This document shows, piece after piece, positions 1 through 10,545 of a stretch of DNA of 33,547 nucleotides. Under the pieces are notes generated by a model. The model saw nothing but the letters and a program-made list of their open reading frames with translations, made no database searches and was not told the origin of the DNA. A program made the translations under genes and the position numbers. How positions within the stretch are numbered: the first letter of the stretch is position 1; the number at the start of each line of letters is the position of its first letter. The stretch covers positions 1 to 33,547 of the forward strand of contig BDIP01000062.1 of assembly GCA_003568945.1 (NCBI GenBank). Direction: 5' to 3'. Origin of the DNA: Kipferlia bialata. Taxonomy: Eukaryota > Fornicata.

Positions 1-49
1 TATATTCTATGTATATGGCATGCCCCCCCCCCCCCCCCCCTCACCCCAG

Positions 50-1370
50 GGTTGCATCCCCCTCCTTGGATACTGTCTGGGCCAGCACATGCCACACAGG
101 ATGACAAGGGTAAGGGTGCTGTCTCTCTCTCTCTCTCTCTTGCACTCATCCCCTATTTGTCACTATGCACATATAGTTGTTACTCTGTCTCCCACTGACT
201 GTCAGGCCACCAAGTACGTCGCCCTCTCCGCCCTGACCTTTGCCCTCGTATGCACCGCACTCTGCCAGGTAAACGATATTTATATATGCATGGATATATA
301 TATATATATGCACCGCACTCTGCCAGGTATCCCTCGCTCTCTCAAGTTCTTTCTCTTAGGGGTGGTTCCTCTCAATACTGATATCGAGCAACAACTCGTG
401 TTGGCACTACATCCACTCACCTCCAGACATTCCCGGCCTACCTCGCGTCCATATTCTCGGATGACCAGGTACACCCAGTATCTATGTATGTATACACCCA
501 GATGTATTGATTGATAATGGATATACTGGTGCTGATTACTTGGATGACCAGGTGCCACCCCACCATAGCAATATTGGGGTCTTTCTCTCTGTACCTGCTC
601 TACTCACTGTGTCTTTGCAAGTGATAACGTATTTGCCTCACCCCAGGCTGTGGTTGACACAGCTGTCACTCAGATCCACCATATATTTGCTTTCACATGG
701 CTGCAGTCCATCACATTCATAGCAGGGGCCGTCACACAGGTGGGTGTTTGTACGGGTATTGTGCGGCGGCTGTCCATGACACACATGTATGTGTATGTCT
801 ATGTTCCTCAGCTGTGATATACCACAGATTGTCTCTGTGCCTCCATGTCTCTCTTATCTCACCCTATCCCCTCTACCCCCTCATTCCCAGGTCTCCAGAC
901 ACATCCGTGCCAACCTCGTCTCCAACATGGCCAAGCCCGTGTGTCTGCTCACATTCATCCTCCTGCTGCCCACATTCAGAGGCGTCAGTGGTACGTGGTA
1001 CAGTGTATATGATACCACTTGTGTGTATATGCATATTCCAACTTCTACATCTAGTGTGTCATGGTTTCTGACCCCTCCCCTCACCCCCAGGAGTCTGGGA
1101 GGCCTACCTCGTGTCTGACATTCTGTCCAACTCAGCAGGTGAGACTATGCATATCCAGTAGGGTATCCCATCGGGATGTGGGTGTTTCTTTCTATTCTCT
1201 CATGCTACTGTGCTCTTCTCCCTCTGACCCCAGGTATTGCTGTCTTCCTCAAGTTCTTCTTTACAATGAGGAGAGGAGACCTCCGTCTAGGTGAAGATAT
1301 CACAAAGGATGGAGGAGAGACAGTGGATGAGGGAGAGGCAGAGGAGGATGGAGAGGCAGTGGATGTCTAG
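50..1370 (+). CDS. MATE family efflux transporter, C-terminal half (5' end outside window)
   Basis: Seven exons are visible: 50-109, 206-268, 427-468, 647-739, 891-990, 1091-1138 and 1234-1370, with phases that join cleanly. The joined protein reads like the second half of a MATE (multidrug and toxic compound extrusion) carrier: PLLGYCLGQ resembles the PLLGYNYG-type helix start, LASIFSDDQ matches the LFTDDP loop, and GVWEAYLVSDILSN matches the GVW-x-A-x-x-x-A-D-x-L segment near the end of the family. The family exports cationic organic compounds in exchange for H+ or Na+ across a membrane. The protein ends in an acidic tail of about 30 residues (EDITKDGGETVDEGEAEEDG) that is not typical of bacterial members. 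The upstream exons lie left of base 1; a poly-C run at 23-40 sits just before the first acceptor. It is convergent with SMC5. The family call is good; the substrate is unknown. Confidence 0.75.
249..329 (+). repeat. Splice-site echo 1: exon end and donor duplicated in the MATE intron
   Basis: The last 20 bases of the exon ending at 268, plus its donor GTA (249-271), recur exactly at 307-329 inside the following intron: 23 identical bases, 58 apart. The second copy is followed by GTATCC and could act as an alternative donor. Between the copies lies a TA-rich stretch. Confidence 0.85.
459..553 (+). repeat. Splice-site echo 2: shorter exon-end duplicate in the next MATE intron
   Basis: GGATGACCAGGT at 459-470 spans the end of exon 427-468 and its donor. 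The same 12 bases recur at 542-553 inside the intron, 83 bases on. It is shorter than echo 1 but has the same arrangement. Confidence 0.6.
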
Positions 1371-1690
1371 GTGTGGGGCCTGTCTGTCTAGGTGCCACCA
1401 GATTGTCACAGACCCCCCGGTGTCACCCTATATACTACTATAACAACATCAACAACAGAGCAGAGAGTTTCTATAATATATGCTGTACCCCTTTCTATAG
1501 CATCTGCTCTGTACGACTTCAATAGATTGCGATCGGTGGTGATGGTCATTATGGTACTGGAAGAGTACTATTTAGCAGTCATCAGTTAACGGACACAATG
1601 CACAAATTCATAGCTTGTAGTGGATGAAATACACTATCGCAATGGCCACAAACTGAGTACAAGCAACCATGGTCCAATCTATGCAATCGG
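1371..1690. other. Convergent spacer between MATE and SMC5
   Basis: This 320-base stretch holds the 3' flanks of two genes that run toward each other. I see no coding segment with splice signals, no RNA gene and no repeat of note. Confidence 0.6.
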
Positions 1691-4600
1691 CTACTCCCTG
1701 CCCCTCTTCTTGCCAGTTGTGACATGCTGTCTGATGTCAGTCTGGGTCAGCCTCTGCCTGGGGTGTGCCTTTCTGGGGCTGGGGCTGGGTGCATCCCTGC
1801 TAGACTCCACCAGGGAGTTGTTGAGCCACGAGAAGACGTCGACCCCTGCCTTCTTGCCTAGATCCATGTTGAATGCGTCCTTGCATAGTACATGCACACG
1901 GGCAGGGAGGTAGTCGCCCTGGGGTTAGAGAATAGTGAGAGAACACCTCGTGTAGAGTATTGGGTGTTACAAAAGGGATGTGCAAGTGCGATACCTCCTT
2001 ATCCCACTTGAGGTCACAGGGCAGCTTGGGGGTGCCGATGAAGTACTGGGGGTGCACTATGTGTAAGGGAGGGAGATAGGGGGAGAGAGAGAGAGAGAGA
2101 GACTCCATGCCATGCACTATATTAAGATAGTAACCACATGCTACGCACCCATCCCCTCCTCTCTCTCCTGACATGCTGTGCCCAGCATGACATCGTGTAC
2201 CATGCTTTCATTCTTGTGGTCCATACCTGGGCGTGAGGGAGTGGGGGGTACATACCGATAGTACAGACAATACACAGATATACCGTACCCTGGTTGATCT
2301 CGTCGACCACTCTGAATGGGAACTCACACACACAGTGTGCAGCGGCAGACATGCACAGCGAGGAGACACTGTTCTCTCCCCCAGACCTGCCCACAGTGGA
2401 GGTCGCATCCTTCCTGATGTAAGGGCATGGGTATATATATACATATCTGTATCTAAATATACAGGGAGAGTGGAGTGTCGCATCCTTCCTGGGGGTCAGC
2501 AGGGGACACGTATGTACTTATGTAGGAGCACACAAACATATATATCCATATATATATGTATGTTACCTGAAGTTTGTCTCAAGTGACAGTCCTAGGTCTG
2601 TGAGGGTGAGCTCTGCGTGTCTGGCACTGTCCATCCAGGGGGGGAGGGGGACAACGCCAGCATCGACAGAGGGCTCGCAGTCCTAAGGTGAGACATGAGG
2701 GATACGAATAGAGATAAGGGTCAGAGCACTACACCATACCCTCATCTCCTGCAGCGTGTCCTTGTTTGTCTTGTGCTCCAGGGCTATCCTCTCGAGGGCT
2801 GGCATGGAGGTGCCCTGGCCGAGGAACTGGGCCTGACACGGTGAGGGGGAGGAGGGGTATACGTATATCATCAATGTATATAACACATACTATATATGTA
2901 TATACATACTGGCACTGATATGACCTTGGAACTGGGAGGGTGAGAGAGAGGGGAGGTATGTATATACAGAGACATATCCCTTGACATCACCGTACCTCGT
3001 TCATGAGCACCCTGCCTGTGACCTGGAACTGGCTCATCAGCAGGCCAAGGGACTTAGAGACCTGGGGGGTTAGCATTACATTACACATATATATACACAT
3101 TCAAGGATACTCCAAATTCCCCCACCTTCTGGCATATGGGCTGTGCCCTTCTGTACCACTGCAGGAACTGCTCGATGAGGTTGGCCCTGCCCTCGTACTC
3201 CTCAGCTGCAGAGGCATAGAAGGTGGAGGCCTCGTCCTTGAACGACTGCTCGATACTAGAGGGTCAGCAGGGGGGGGGGGGGTAGTATATGCTATAAATG
3301 AAGGAAGATAATACACCAATACCCGTACCCCTCGTATCTGACGAGGTCCTCTGCCCCCTCATTCCCTGTTGCCTCCAGGATACCCTTGAGTCTCACCACC
3401 TCTCTGTCCAGTCTGACGATGGGCAGGACCACACCCTCCCACTCACCGGGCTTAGGCACAGTGGCAGGGTCGGACAGGTGGGCAAAGCCGGGCTCAAGCT
3501 GGGGGTCAGCACAATGAAATTACAAATATCAATACCAACAATATAGAGTAGGCGTAGACTATAGTAGATACCTTGCACTCGTCGAGTATGGCCTGGTCCT
3601 GGAGACATGCATCGATTGCCTCCATGCCCTCATCCTCAGACCCAACGGCCTTGTCGATGTACTTCAGCTGGGGGTCAGGGGAGAGGGAGGCATGGTATAT
3701 GGGGTATGGTTGACATGTAGGGGATCCACGTCGGTATGATTAGACACAGCATACCTTGACTTGCTGGATTGTCTTGAGGTTCCTGTCCACGTGTGTCTGT
3801 TCCGTCACTAACCGGTTGTGTCTCCTGCTCAGATCACGCCTGAGGTGAGAGAGGAAGAGCACTCACTCGATGACCAATACTCCATAGTCTCTCCGTACGT
3901 TCTGTCTGCTGCCTTTGTGTGCTCCCCCCTCTTCTCCCTGATGGGTGCGATGCCCTTGATATGGGATGAGAGCTGTCTAACAAGGGACAGACACTGCAGA
4001 CGGCACTCGGGGAGGGCACCGGCCACAGTCCTGCCCTTCCGCTGGATCCAGTGTCTCTTGCGCTCAACCTCACCTCCCTCCTGCAAGGTGAGGGGTGGGG
4101 GGGGGGAGAGAGAGAGAGAGAGACAGAGAATCAGAGAGAGAGAGAGAGGGATGTACTGACTCTGAACACTTCACACCCACCTCGCTCTCCTCGTCATCAT
4201 CGTCGTCCTGCCCTGCCTTGGCCTGGGCATGGTGGAGAGAGCGCTGAGGGTGAGATATGTACATACTGATAAGGGAGGCGGCAGTATTTGAAAGAAATGT
4301 CATGATGCGTATATGAACCGTGTTCCCCATACCTTTAGTGTGACTGCCCTGTCCCTGCACCTCTTCTCGTGGTCTCTGACCTCTGATGCCTCCCGTCTGA
4401 ACTGGGCATCCTCGTCCATCAGAGGGGTCAGGGAGGCATTGATGCGGTCAATGTCAGACTGGATCTCTGGGGGTCAGGCTTCATATACAACTCTCTTACT
4501 CTACAATATGTATATACATATAATCCATACCTGGCAGCCGTGAGTCAATCTCCTCTGGCTTGAACTGACCCCACCTGTTACCAGTGTGCAGGTGCATGGC

Positions 4601-5145
4601 AGACTGGGGGTGAGACAGAGCTCAAGGTACTATACCATACACATGTATGTATACATAGTGACGGTGCCCCCCTAAGTGTATATAATCGTGTATTTGTATG
4701 CATTAGCCCACCTGACCCGCATAGTCCCCTGTGTGGGGGTGGACAGAGATGGTGTATCTCTTGCGAGCGGTGAGGATGCACTGGAACCGGGGCTTACGGC
4801 TGTGGGTGAGTGAAGTATATGAACGCGTCGACATGCAGCGGAGACTCCAGAGTATATTGGTACTAAAGTGGTGACGTACCAGTTGACCAGATAGTCCTCT
4901 GGCCTGAGTCTGAAGAGTAGCTCCACCACCTCCTGCTCTGTCCTAGGCTCATGGTCCAGCACAAGCATCACTCCCGCATTGGACCTGGGGTAAGGCAGAG
5001 AGGTATGTATATATACGTATATATATATCCACTGTACCTGTCGTCGAGTGCCTTCTTCACCATGGGGTCTCCGTCCACACAGTCCAGCACAGAGCCAACA
5101 ACACCCATCTGTCTCAGCTGGTCGGGGACAGCACCGCCTCTCCAC
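1691..5145 (-). CDS. SMC5: SMC5, C-terminal half: half hinge, coiled coil and ABC C-lobe (N-terminal half missing)
   Basis: Eighteen exons in consistent phase: 5145-5038, 4984-4880, 4799-4712, 4603-4531, 4466-4333, 4243-4181, 4080-3899, 3839-3755, 3667-3572, 3498-3329, 3255-3126, 3061-2996, 2832-2740, 2682-2567, 2413-2289, 2226-2149, 2056-1995 and 1918-1691, giving about 666 residues. SMC5 pairs with SMC6 in the SMC5/6 complex for recombinational repair and chromosome segregation. The first exons match the second half of the SMC5 hinge (LRQMGVVGSVLDCVDGDP). A charged, helix-rich stretch follows. The end carries a signature-like RSGGENS, a Walker B block PFRVVDEINQG and YFIGTPKLPCDL, which are hallmarks of SMC5. 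The usual signature SGGERS here reads SGGENS. Walker A and the N-terminal coil are not found upstream; the gene stops about 50 bases from a poly-C run at 5198-5218. Confidence 0.88.
2402..2491 (-). repeat. Splice-site echo 3: acceptor and exon start duplicated in an SMC5 intron
   Basis: In gene orientation, CAG|GAAGGATGCGAC at the start of exon 2413-2289 is repeated 75 bases upstream. The plus-strand copies 2402-2416 and 2477-2491 share 15 exact bases, and the flanks are also similar. The upstream copy follows a canonical CTGACCCCCAG acceptor. Using it would add 25 codons in frame without a stop. Confidence 0.8.
4105..4148. repeat. GA-rich simple repeat in an SMC5 intron
   Basis: A run of GA dinucleotides with minor interruptions fills most of the intron between exons 4243-4181 and 4080-3899. 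In the gene's own orientation it is a CT tract ahead of the acceptor. Confidence 0.8.
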
Positions 5146-5197
5146 CTGACAGTGAGTATGTATATAGCAATGATGGTACATACACATATACTAGCCT

Positions 5198-5234
5198 CCC
5201 CCCCCCCCCCCCCCCCCCGCGGCTGTTTTTTTTT
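5198..5234. repeat. Poly-C then poly-T homopolymers at the SMC5 break
   Basis: Twenty-one C residues (5198-5218) are followed within eight bases by nine T residues (5226-5234). To the left lies the interrupted SMC5 gene on the minus strand; to the right lie coding-like exons on the plus strand. Such tracts are prone to sequencing and assembly error. Confidence 0.85.
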
Positions 5235-5271
5235 ATAAGACCCAAGTCCTTCTCACCTCTCTGATGTCTAG

Positions 5272-5489
5272 GTCACCCTCCCCCACCCCATCGATGCCCC
5301 TAAGGTCAAGGCATCATGGAGGCAGGGCACAAAGGTAAGGGGACGTGGATATACTGCTGAAAGTAGAGTCTGACTCCATCTCTCTTCATACTTGTATACA
5401 ACTCTGATAATACCCCATTCTCACCCCAGACCAAGCCCAGCACCCTCTCCCTGACCATGCCCCGACTGGACATGCTCAACCACATGTAG
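5272..5489 (+). CDS. Terminal exons of an unidentified gene (partial, low confidence)
   Basis: Two short exons can be read: 5272-5334 (21 codons, acceptor GATGTCTAG, donor GTAAGG) and 5430-5489 (19 codons plus stop TAG, acceptor CTCACCCCAG). Both are phase 0, and the codons favour C at third position like the neighbours. The joined tail, ending LTMPRLDMLNHM, is not recognised. No earlier exon is found; upstream lie the poly-T and poly-C runs and then SMC5 on the other strand. The same DNA also gives a possible minus-strand exon at 5299-5257, but its phase does not join SMC5. Either the junction is a misassembly, or a rearrangement has cut both genes. Confidence 0.35.
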
Positions 5490-6023
5490 GGTACCAGGGC
5501 CCCACACCCATGGCAGAGTGATGGAGTCATGGATGGGCACGTGACGATGACCCTGCGTCCCCTTGACTGGTAAGAGACATATTGGTAGATTGGTGGATCA
5601 GGCCAGGCCCCAAGAGTGACACACCCTGGGTAGCCAGACCCCACTGGGTGTGCATGCATCAGCGTCTAACTCATGTTGTTCATGGTTGGTGGGTCATGTA
5701 TGGGCAGTGTCATGATCCTTTGTTCTCTCAGCAGGATGTTAAAAACATCATGTTTTGGCTGACAGTGATTACGGAGAATGTCAATGGTAGCAATTGTCCA
5801 AGGAAGTACGACACAGTAAAGCAATGGGTAAAGAACGTAAGTAAGGGACATAGCAGCACTCGTGTACTAGTATCATTGATCATCATTATCAGACGAAAAC
5901 CTCGGTGATCACACAATCGAATTGTACAGGAAAAAACGGAAAAAGGGTCCCACTGTTTCCATACAGTCTGATGTGACCCCACACTGGCCACTCCTCTGTT
6001 GCATCTGCAAGGGGCACCCTGGC
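5490..6023. other. Spacer upstream of the MFS gene
   Basis: This 534-base stretch has a lower GC content than the flanking genes, especially 5720-5960. It should hold the 3' flank of the preceding gene tail and the promoter of the MFS gene. Short open frames are present but lack convincing splice signals or recognisable protein. Confidence 0.5.
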
Positions 6024-8673
6024 ATGTCCAGTGTGGAGTGCACCCGTGCTGATCTTGTGTTAGATGCTGAGGGGGCTGCGTACACCACCTCTTCCCTGCG
6101 GCTGTGGAAGTGTCTGCAAGTGTATTCCAGTCTGCATCGGCTGGACACTCCCTTCGCCAAGGTGTGTACTGGGGGGAGGCAGTTCTATTATATATCTCCT
6201 CTTCTCACACCAGTACAGTACCATGTCTGTCGTGCCGGGTATAGCCAATGGCCGCCTCCTAGTGCACCTCGCATCAAAGGTATCTCTACCCCTATCTCCT
6301 TATACTCCCCAAATAATCCTCTTATCACGCCACGCCTTACGTATCACACGAAAGGCCGTTACTGTGTAGTACCTCTATTATCTTGTGAGTGTTCCTTGGC
6401 ATTTAGTCCGTCTTTGCTAAACGTATCATATAACAATCATGTTACAGTCTACTTACCTGCTACTCTTGAGCTCTGTGCAGGAAATCACTTCATTCTCTGG
6501 ACTAAGTCATGTTTTCAGTCACTGCAATCGCTCCCCCTCTCTCTATTTCATATTTATTGACTCTCTGTAGTGTGTATGTCTGTCCAAGAGCTGTTCAGTG
6601 ATTCTTCTCTAGATCTACCCCCCTTTGGCGTAGTCCAAAAACAGACGTGTTAACGGTGTCCATCCTACACTATTGCACGTAATTGCCTCTCTCCTCCCAC
6701 CTCCAGGCTGGATATTTATGGCAAGATTCGTCGATTGGTGAAGAGAGAGTCTTCACCCAGTCCGACACCGTTGACGAGACCCTCCTAACCCCACTGTTCC
6801 AGTGGCTTCAGACCCTTGACCTGACCCCCTCAACAGATACCCCACACCTCCCTAGTGACCTGGTGGATGCCGCCCGGGTCACCCCCTGTCTGGTGTTCCT
6901 GGCAGGGTGTGTGGAGTGTCTGCTTCAGCGCCAGGGCGTGTCTGCCTCTGCCCTTGCCTCCTACTCCGACGTGCCATACCCCTCGCACTCTGTGTCTGAG
7001 GACATGGTCTCTGTGGTAGTGGCTGAGCTGGGGCAGGGGGTGCTGGCGGTACCCAATGTCAACGACGACTACCAGGGGTATGTATCTGTCTGGGGGTCAG
7101 GGGCATGGGCCGTGCATGCATGCGGCTTCCTAGGCTGTGTGGGTCTCATCATGGTGGTCGTGGCCCTACCCACAAGGCTCTACCGGATCCTGCCACCTGA
7201 AGAGTACGATATGGTAGTAGTCTCATTCCACTCCTACCTCCTTACACTCTCTCACAGTGTCCTCACCCCAAGCTACTCCGTGGCCAATGCCAATCTCCTC
7301 GCTGTCTTCAACCTGGTGCAGCTCTTCGCCTCCCCCGCTATCCAGCGTCTCTCAGACTCTGTGGGCCGCAAGAGGCTCGTCACCCTGCTGAATGCCCTAT
7401 ATGCCTTGTGCTTCTACATGTCAGGATTGAGCACCCGCCTCTTTTCCTCCCCAGGCAAGGAGTATGCGTGGCTGTATGCGTGGCGTGCCCTGTCTGGTGT
7501 GGCTGCCATGATAGTGCCCCTGGGCAATGTGGTGCTGGGTGACATCCTGCCCCTGCAGCAGAGGCCCCAGCACCTGGCCTTCCTCAACGGCATCACCAAC
7601 GCCAGCGGCATCCTGGGACCCCTCCTCCTGCTAGTCATATCGGGCAGGGTGTCCAGCAATGCGCAGTACTGGCGCTGGGCATGCACTGTAGCAGCTGGGT
7701 TCTGCCTCCTTGCCTGTCTGGGCACTGCTCTCTTCCTTCCTGAGACTGCCCCCCTCCCCAGGGCCAGGAGGGTCATCGACAGAGTGCAGGGGTCAGAGGG
7801 CACAGACACAGAGGGGGCACAGGAGGGGGTGTCTACAGAGCCAGACGGGTGGCTGGCTACCTTCAACACAGTGAGGCGAGACCGCAACCTGGTCATGCTC
7901 ATAGTGGCATACACCCTCACGCTGAGTGTCTTCAAGGGGGGTAGCGACATGGCCGGGGTGATACTGATGCAGCAGTTCGGCTTCTCACGAGACGCCTACT
8001 CCGCTGCTGCCGTCATATTCTGTGCCGTGTGTGCATTTGGAGGCATAGTGCTGGCCAAGCCCCTGATGAGACGGGTGGGGGAGAGGATGACCACACATGT
8101 GGGGCATGCCCTGGCAGCCCTGGCACTAGTGCTCTACCAGCCATTGGTATCTGAGTACACACCCACAGGGGTGCCATACTACAGAGACACCAGGTTCTGG
8201 CTGTTCAACCTCACCCTGGGTCTGCTAGGCCTATCTGATGGGGTGGCCCAGCCATCCTCCATGTCCATGTTCAGTCTGTACGCAACCCCATTCAACAAGG
8301 TGTGACATGTGTGACATGCATACACGGTTCACCCCATCGTACTCTCCCTCAGTCTTATGACCCACCTCTCTCCATCACTCTCCATATATGTCTCACCCTC
8401 CAGGGCAGTGTCCTCGGCATCGCTCAGATTGGCAACAGCCTGGGCCGGTCTCTCCCAACCATGGCCCTTGGGTACCTCTATGCCGTGAACCCCCACCTAG
8501 GCTTCGGCCTATTCATGGTCCTCCCAGTGATAGCCGCTCTCCTCACCCACGCCACCCTCCCCCCCCTACAACTGCATGCCATCAGGGCAGAGGGTGTGTC
8601 CAGAGACAGGGTCAGGGCGCTGGAGTGCACAGGACATCGCCTGGCAGAAGGAGACGCCATGGCCGTGGTCTAG
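6024..8673 (+). CDS. MFS transporter with a ~200-residue soluble N-terminal extension
   Basis: Four exons: 6024-6161, 6214-6279, 6707-8299 and 8404-8673, all phase 0, giving 688 residues from the ATG at 6024 (no earlier in-frame ATG was seen in this exon). From about residue 205 the protein is polytopic. RLSDSVGRKRLV near residue 282 matches the conserved MFS loop between helices 2 and 3. A charged central loop (about 425-455) separates the two helix bundles. FNKGSVLGIAQIGNSLGR, split by the last intron, matches the family's later helices. The first 200 residues are soluble and not recognised. The intron at 6280-6706 is 427 bases, far longer than others here, so an exon may be hidden in it. 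Substrate unknown. Confidence 0.75.
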
Positions 8674-9057
8674 TGTCAGACACGTCGCCTTATTGTACGC
8701 ATATGCTTACCTATATACTAACTGATATTTAACTCGCCTGCGTTCGTAAGTTAGTAACAGCAACCTTATAAATTATTCAACCAACACTTCCAAGGTCTGT
8801 ATCACTTACTAGTACCCTCTGGGACCTGAAGCCGCCTGCCTATGGGTCTGAAGTCATGTACAGCCTCTGAAGACTGGTCCTCTCTCTCCCCCCCTCCCTA
8901 TCCTATGTGTCCCATAAGCATGTCTCTTCTGCTGTGTACTAGCACGGTGGTGGGACCTATCAGACACGCACTGGGGTCAGGTGCAGAGGGCCTTGGTACA
9001 TACAATATTCATACATTTAGACCAAAAGAGGCCAACCACGAGGTGTTGCATCACTAC
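8674..9057. other. Convergent spacer between MFS and Kelch genes
   Basis: This 384-base stretch carries two 3' flanks. Around 8718-8757 an imperfect stem can form (CTAACT with AGTTAG). No gene is supported. Confidence 0.5.
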
Positions 9058-10046
9058 TTAGCACCTTGTGTCCCCTGTACACACTGGCATGTCCTCTCCC
9101 AGCCTCCATGTACAGGTGTCAGTCTCACATGGTTGGGGTAGGATGTGTACTCTGTTGCCATCGGTCTCAGTGTAGCCCCCAATCACATACACTGTGCCTC
9201 TGATACTAACGGCACCTGCGGCATATACCTGACATGAGAAAATACACAATGAATACTCAACCGGCAGGGTAATCTGACACATATAGTATGTCCCCATACC
9301 CCATAGGCTGAGCCATCCCTCTCTGGGCACCACCCCTCTGCCTGTGTGTAGGACAGGTGCTGCATGCCCTCCCCCATGTCACTCCCTATCAGCAGCACCC
9401 TCTCCCCCTGTGTCACAGCACAGCTGTAGGCAAAGGGGGAGGGGGGGTCAGGCAGCCAGGTGAACACCCCACCCACTGTGTCATAGCACCCTGCCCCGGT
9501 GGCATGCCCAGAGTCATCATACCCACCTGCTATGTACAGCATACCCCCTAGGGTGAATGCTGTATGGCAGTACCGAGGACTGGGCCAGTCCCCTGTCTTG
9601 GGTATCTGGTGCCACTCACCACTACGGATGGAGTATGTATGGAGAGTATCGAGACTCACACCACCACTGTGCCCCCCATACACATACACACTATCCCCTA
9701 TACGGGTGGCAGAGGCATATGTGATATCTGTAGCAAGGGGACACACCATGGGCTCAGAGCATATAGACCCACTGTCGGTATCAAGTGACAGACACATGCA
9801 GTGGTGGGTCTCAACCACTATGTTCTTACCAAGCAGCAGAGCAGTGTATGCCTCTCCCTCGCCCAGTGTCTCAGCAGGAGAGTGGCCATCGGGAGCTAGA
9901 GGACCTGAGGGTCAAGAAGAGTGATATAGAGTATCGGGATATCCACATATATCTACACATCCATCTGCCTAACCTGTGTAGACCAGTGCCCCGTGGTCCC
10001 CCCTGTGTCCTATGGGGTGGGACTTAAACACTAGGCTGGGGGGCAT
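9058..10046 (-). CDS. Kelch-repeat protein, 282 residues
   Basis: Three exons: 10046-9974, 9904-9300 and 9228-9058. The ATG at 10046 opens the first exon, and exon phases (1, then 0) join without stops. Kelch motifs with the double glycine are plain: DSVYVYGGHSGG, GMLYIAGGYDD and GTVYVIGGYTETDG. A degenerate blade reads VLLIGSDMGEG, and an N-terminal repeat starts at GALVYTG. Kelch blades form beta-propellers used as protein-binding platforms. With only about five blades and no other domain, this is a propeller alone, so no pathway can be given. It is divergent from the Vps23 gene across 161 bases. Confidence 0.82.
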
Positions 10047-10207
10047 GCAATCAATACCCCGGTCTCTCTTCGTTCTAGAGAGAGAGAGAGAGTAGTCACA
10101 CAGACCAAGCCTTGTCTCGCTGTTTTTGTCGCAGGGTTTCGGTGTCACTGGCAACCACCTCTCTCATCATTGATACCAACACATCCCAAAGAAAGGAGTG
10201 ACAGGCC
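10047..10207. promoter_or_regulatory. Divergent promoter region, Kelch and Vps23 genes
   Basis: Only 161 bases separate the two start codons, so both promoters must lie here or overlap the genes. A short GA repeat (10076-10092) is the only visible feature. No TATA-like box stands out. Confidence 0.45.
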
Positions 10208-10405
10208 ATGGACATTGCCACCCAGGTCCTGTCTGTCGTGGCAGCTGTCAGGGCTCGGTACCTGCTGCTGCAGTCCACAGACAGGAAATGCACCTTGCTC
10301 TGTCAGCAGGTGGGTGTCTCTCTCTGTATCACTGTGTTAGTCTCTTCTCTTCTTGCCGATGAGTATTCTAGTATATGCAAGGTCTCAGCTGGTTCATATA
10401 CATCT

Positions 10406-10454
<49 letters not shown>

Positions 10455-10461
10455 TCCCACC

Positions 10462-10545
<84 letters not shown>

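Noticed and set aside
2910-2931. A 22-base mini-exon in SMC5 (reading FQGHISA).
   Set aside because: Its length breaks the phase between exons 3061-2996 and 2832-2740, which join cleanly without it. Its start resembles the next exon's start, so it may be a decayed echo.
5257-5299. A minus-strand exon (acceptor CTTAG, donor GTGAGA) upstream of SMC5.
   Set aside because: It is open only in a phase that cannot join the next SMC5 exon without a stop, and the plus-strand reading of the same DNA is more consistent. The call stays uncertain.
7414-7950. Long open frame antisense to the MFS exon.
   Set aside because: It is a shadow of the GC-biased MFS coding frame, with no splice context or recognisable protein.
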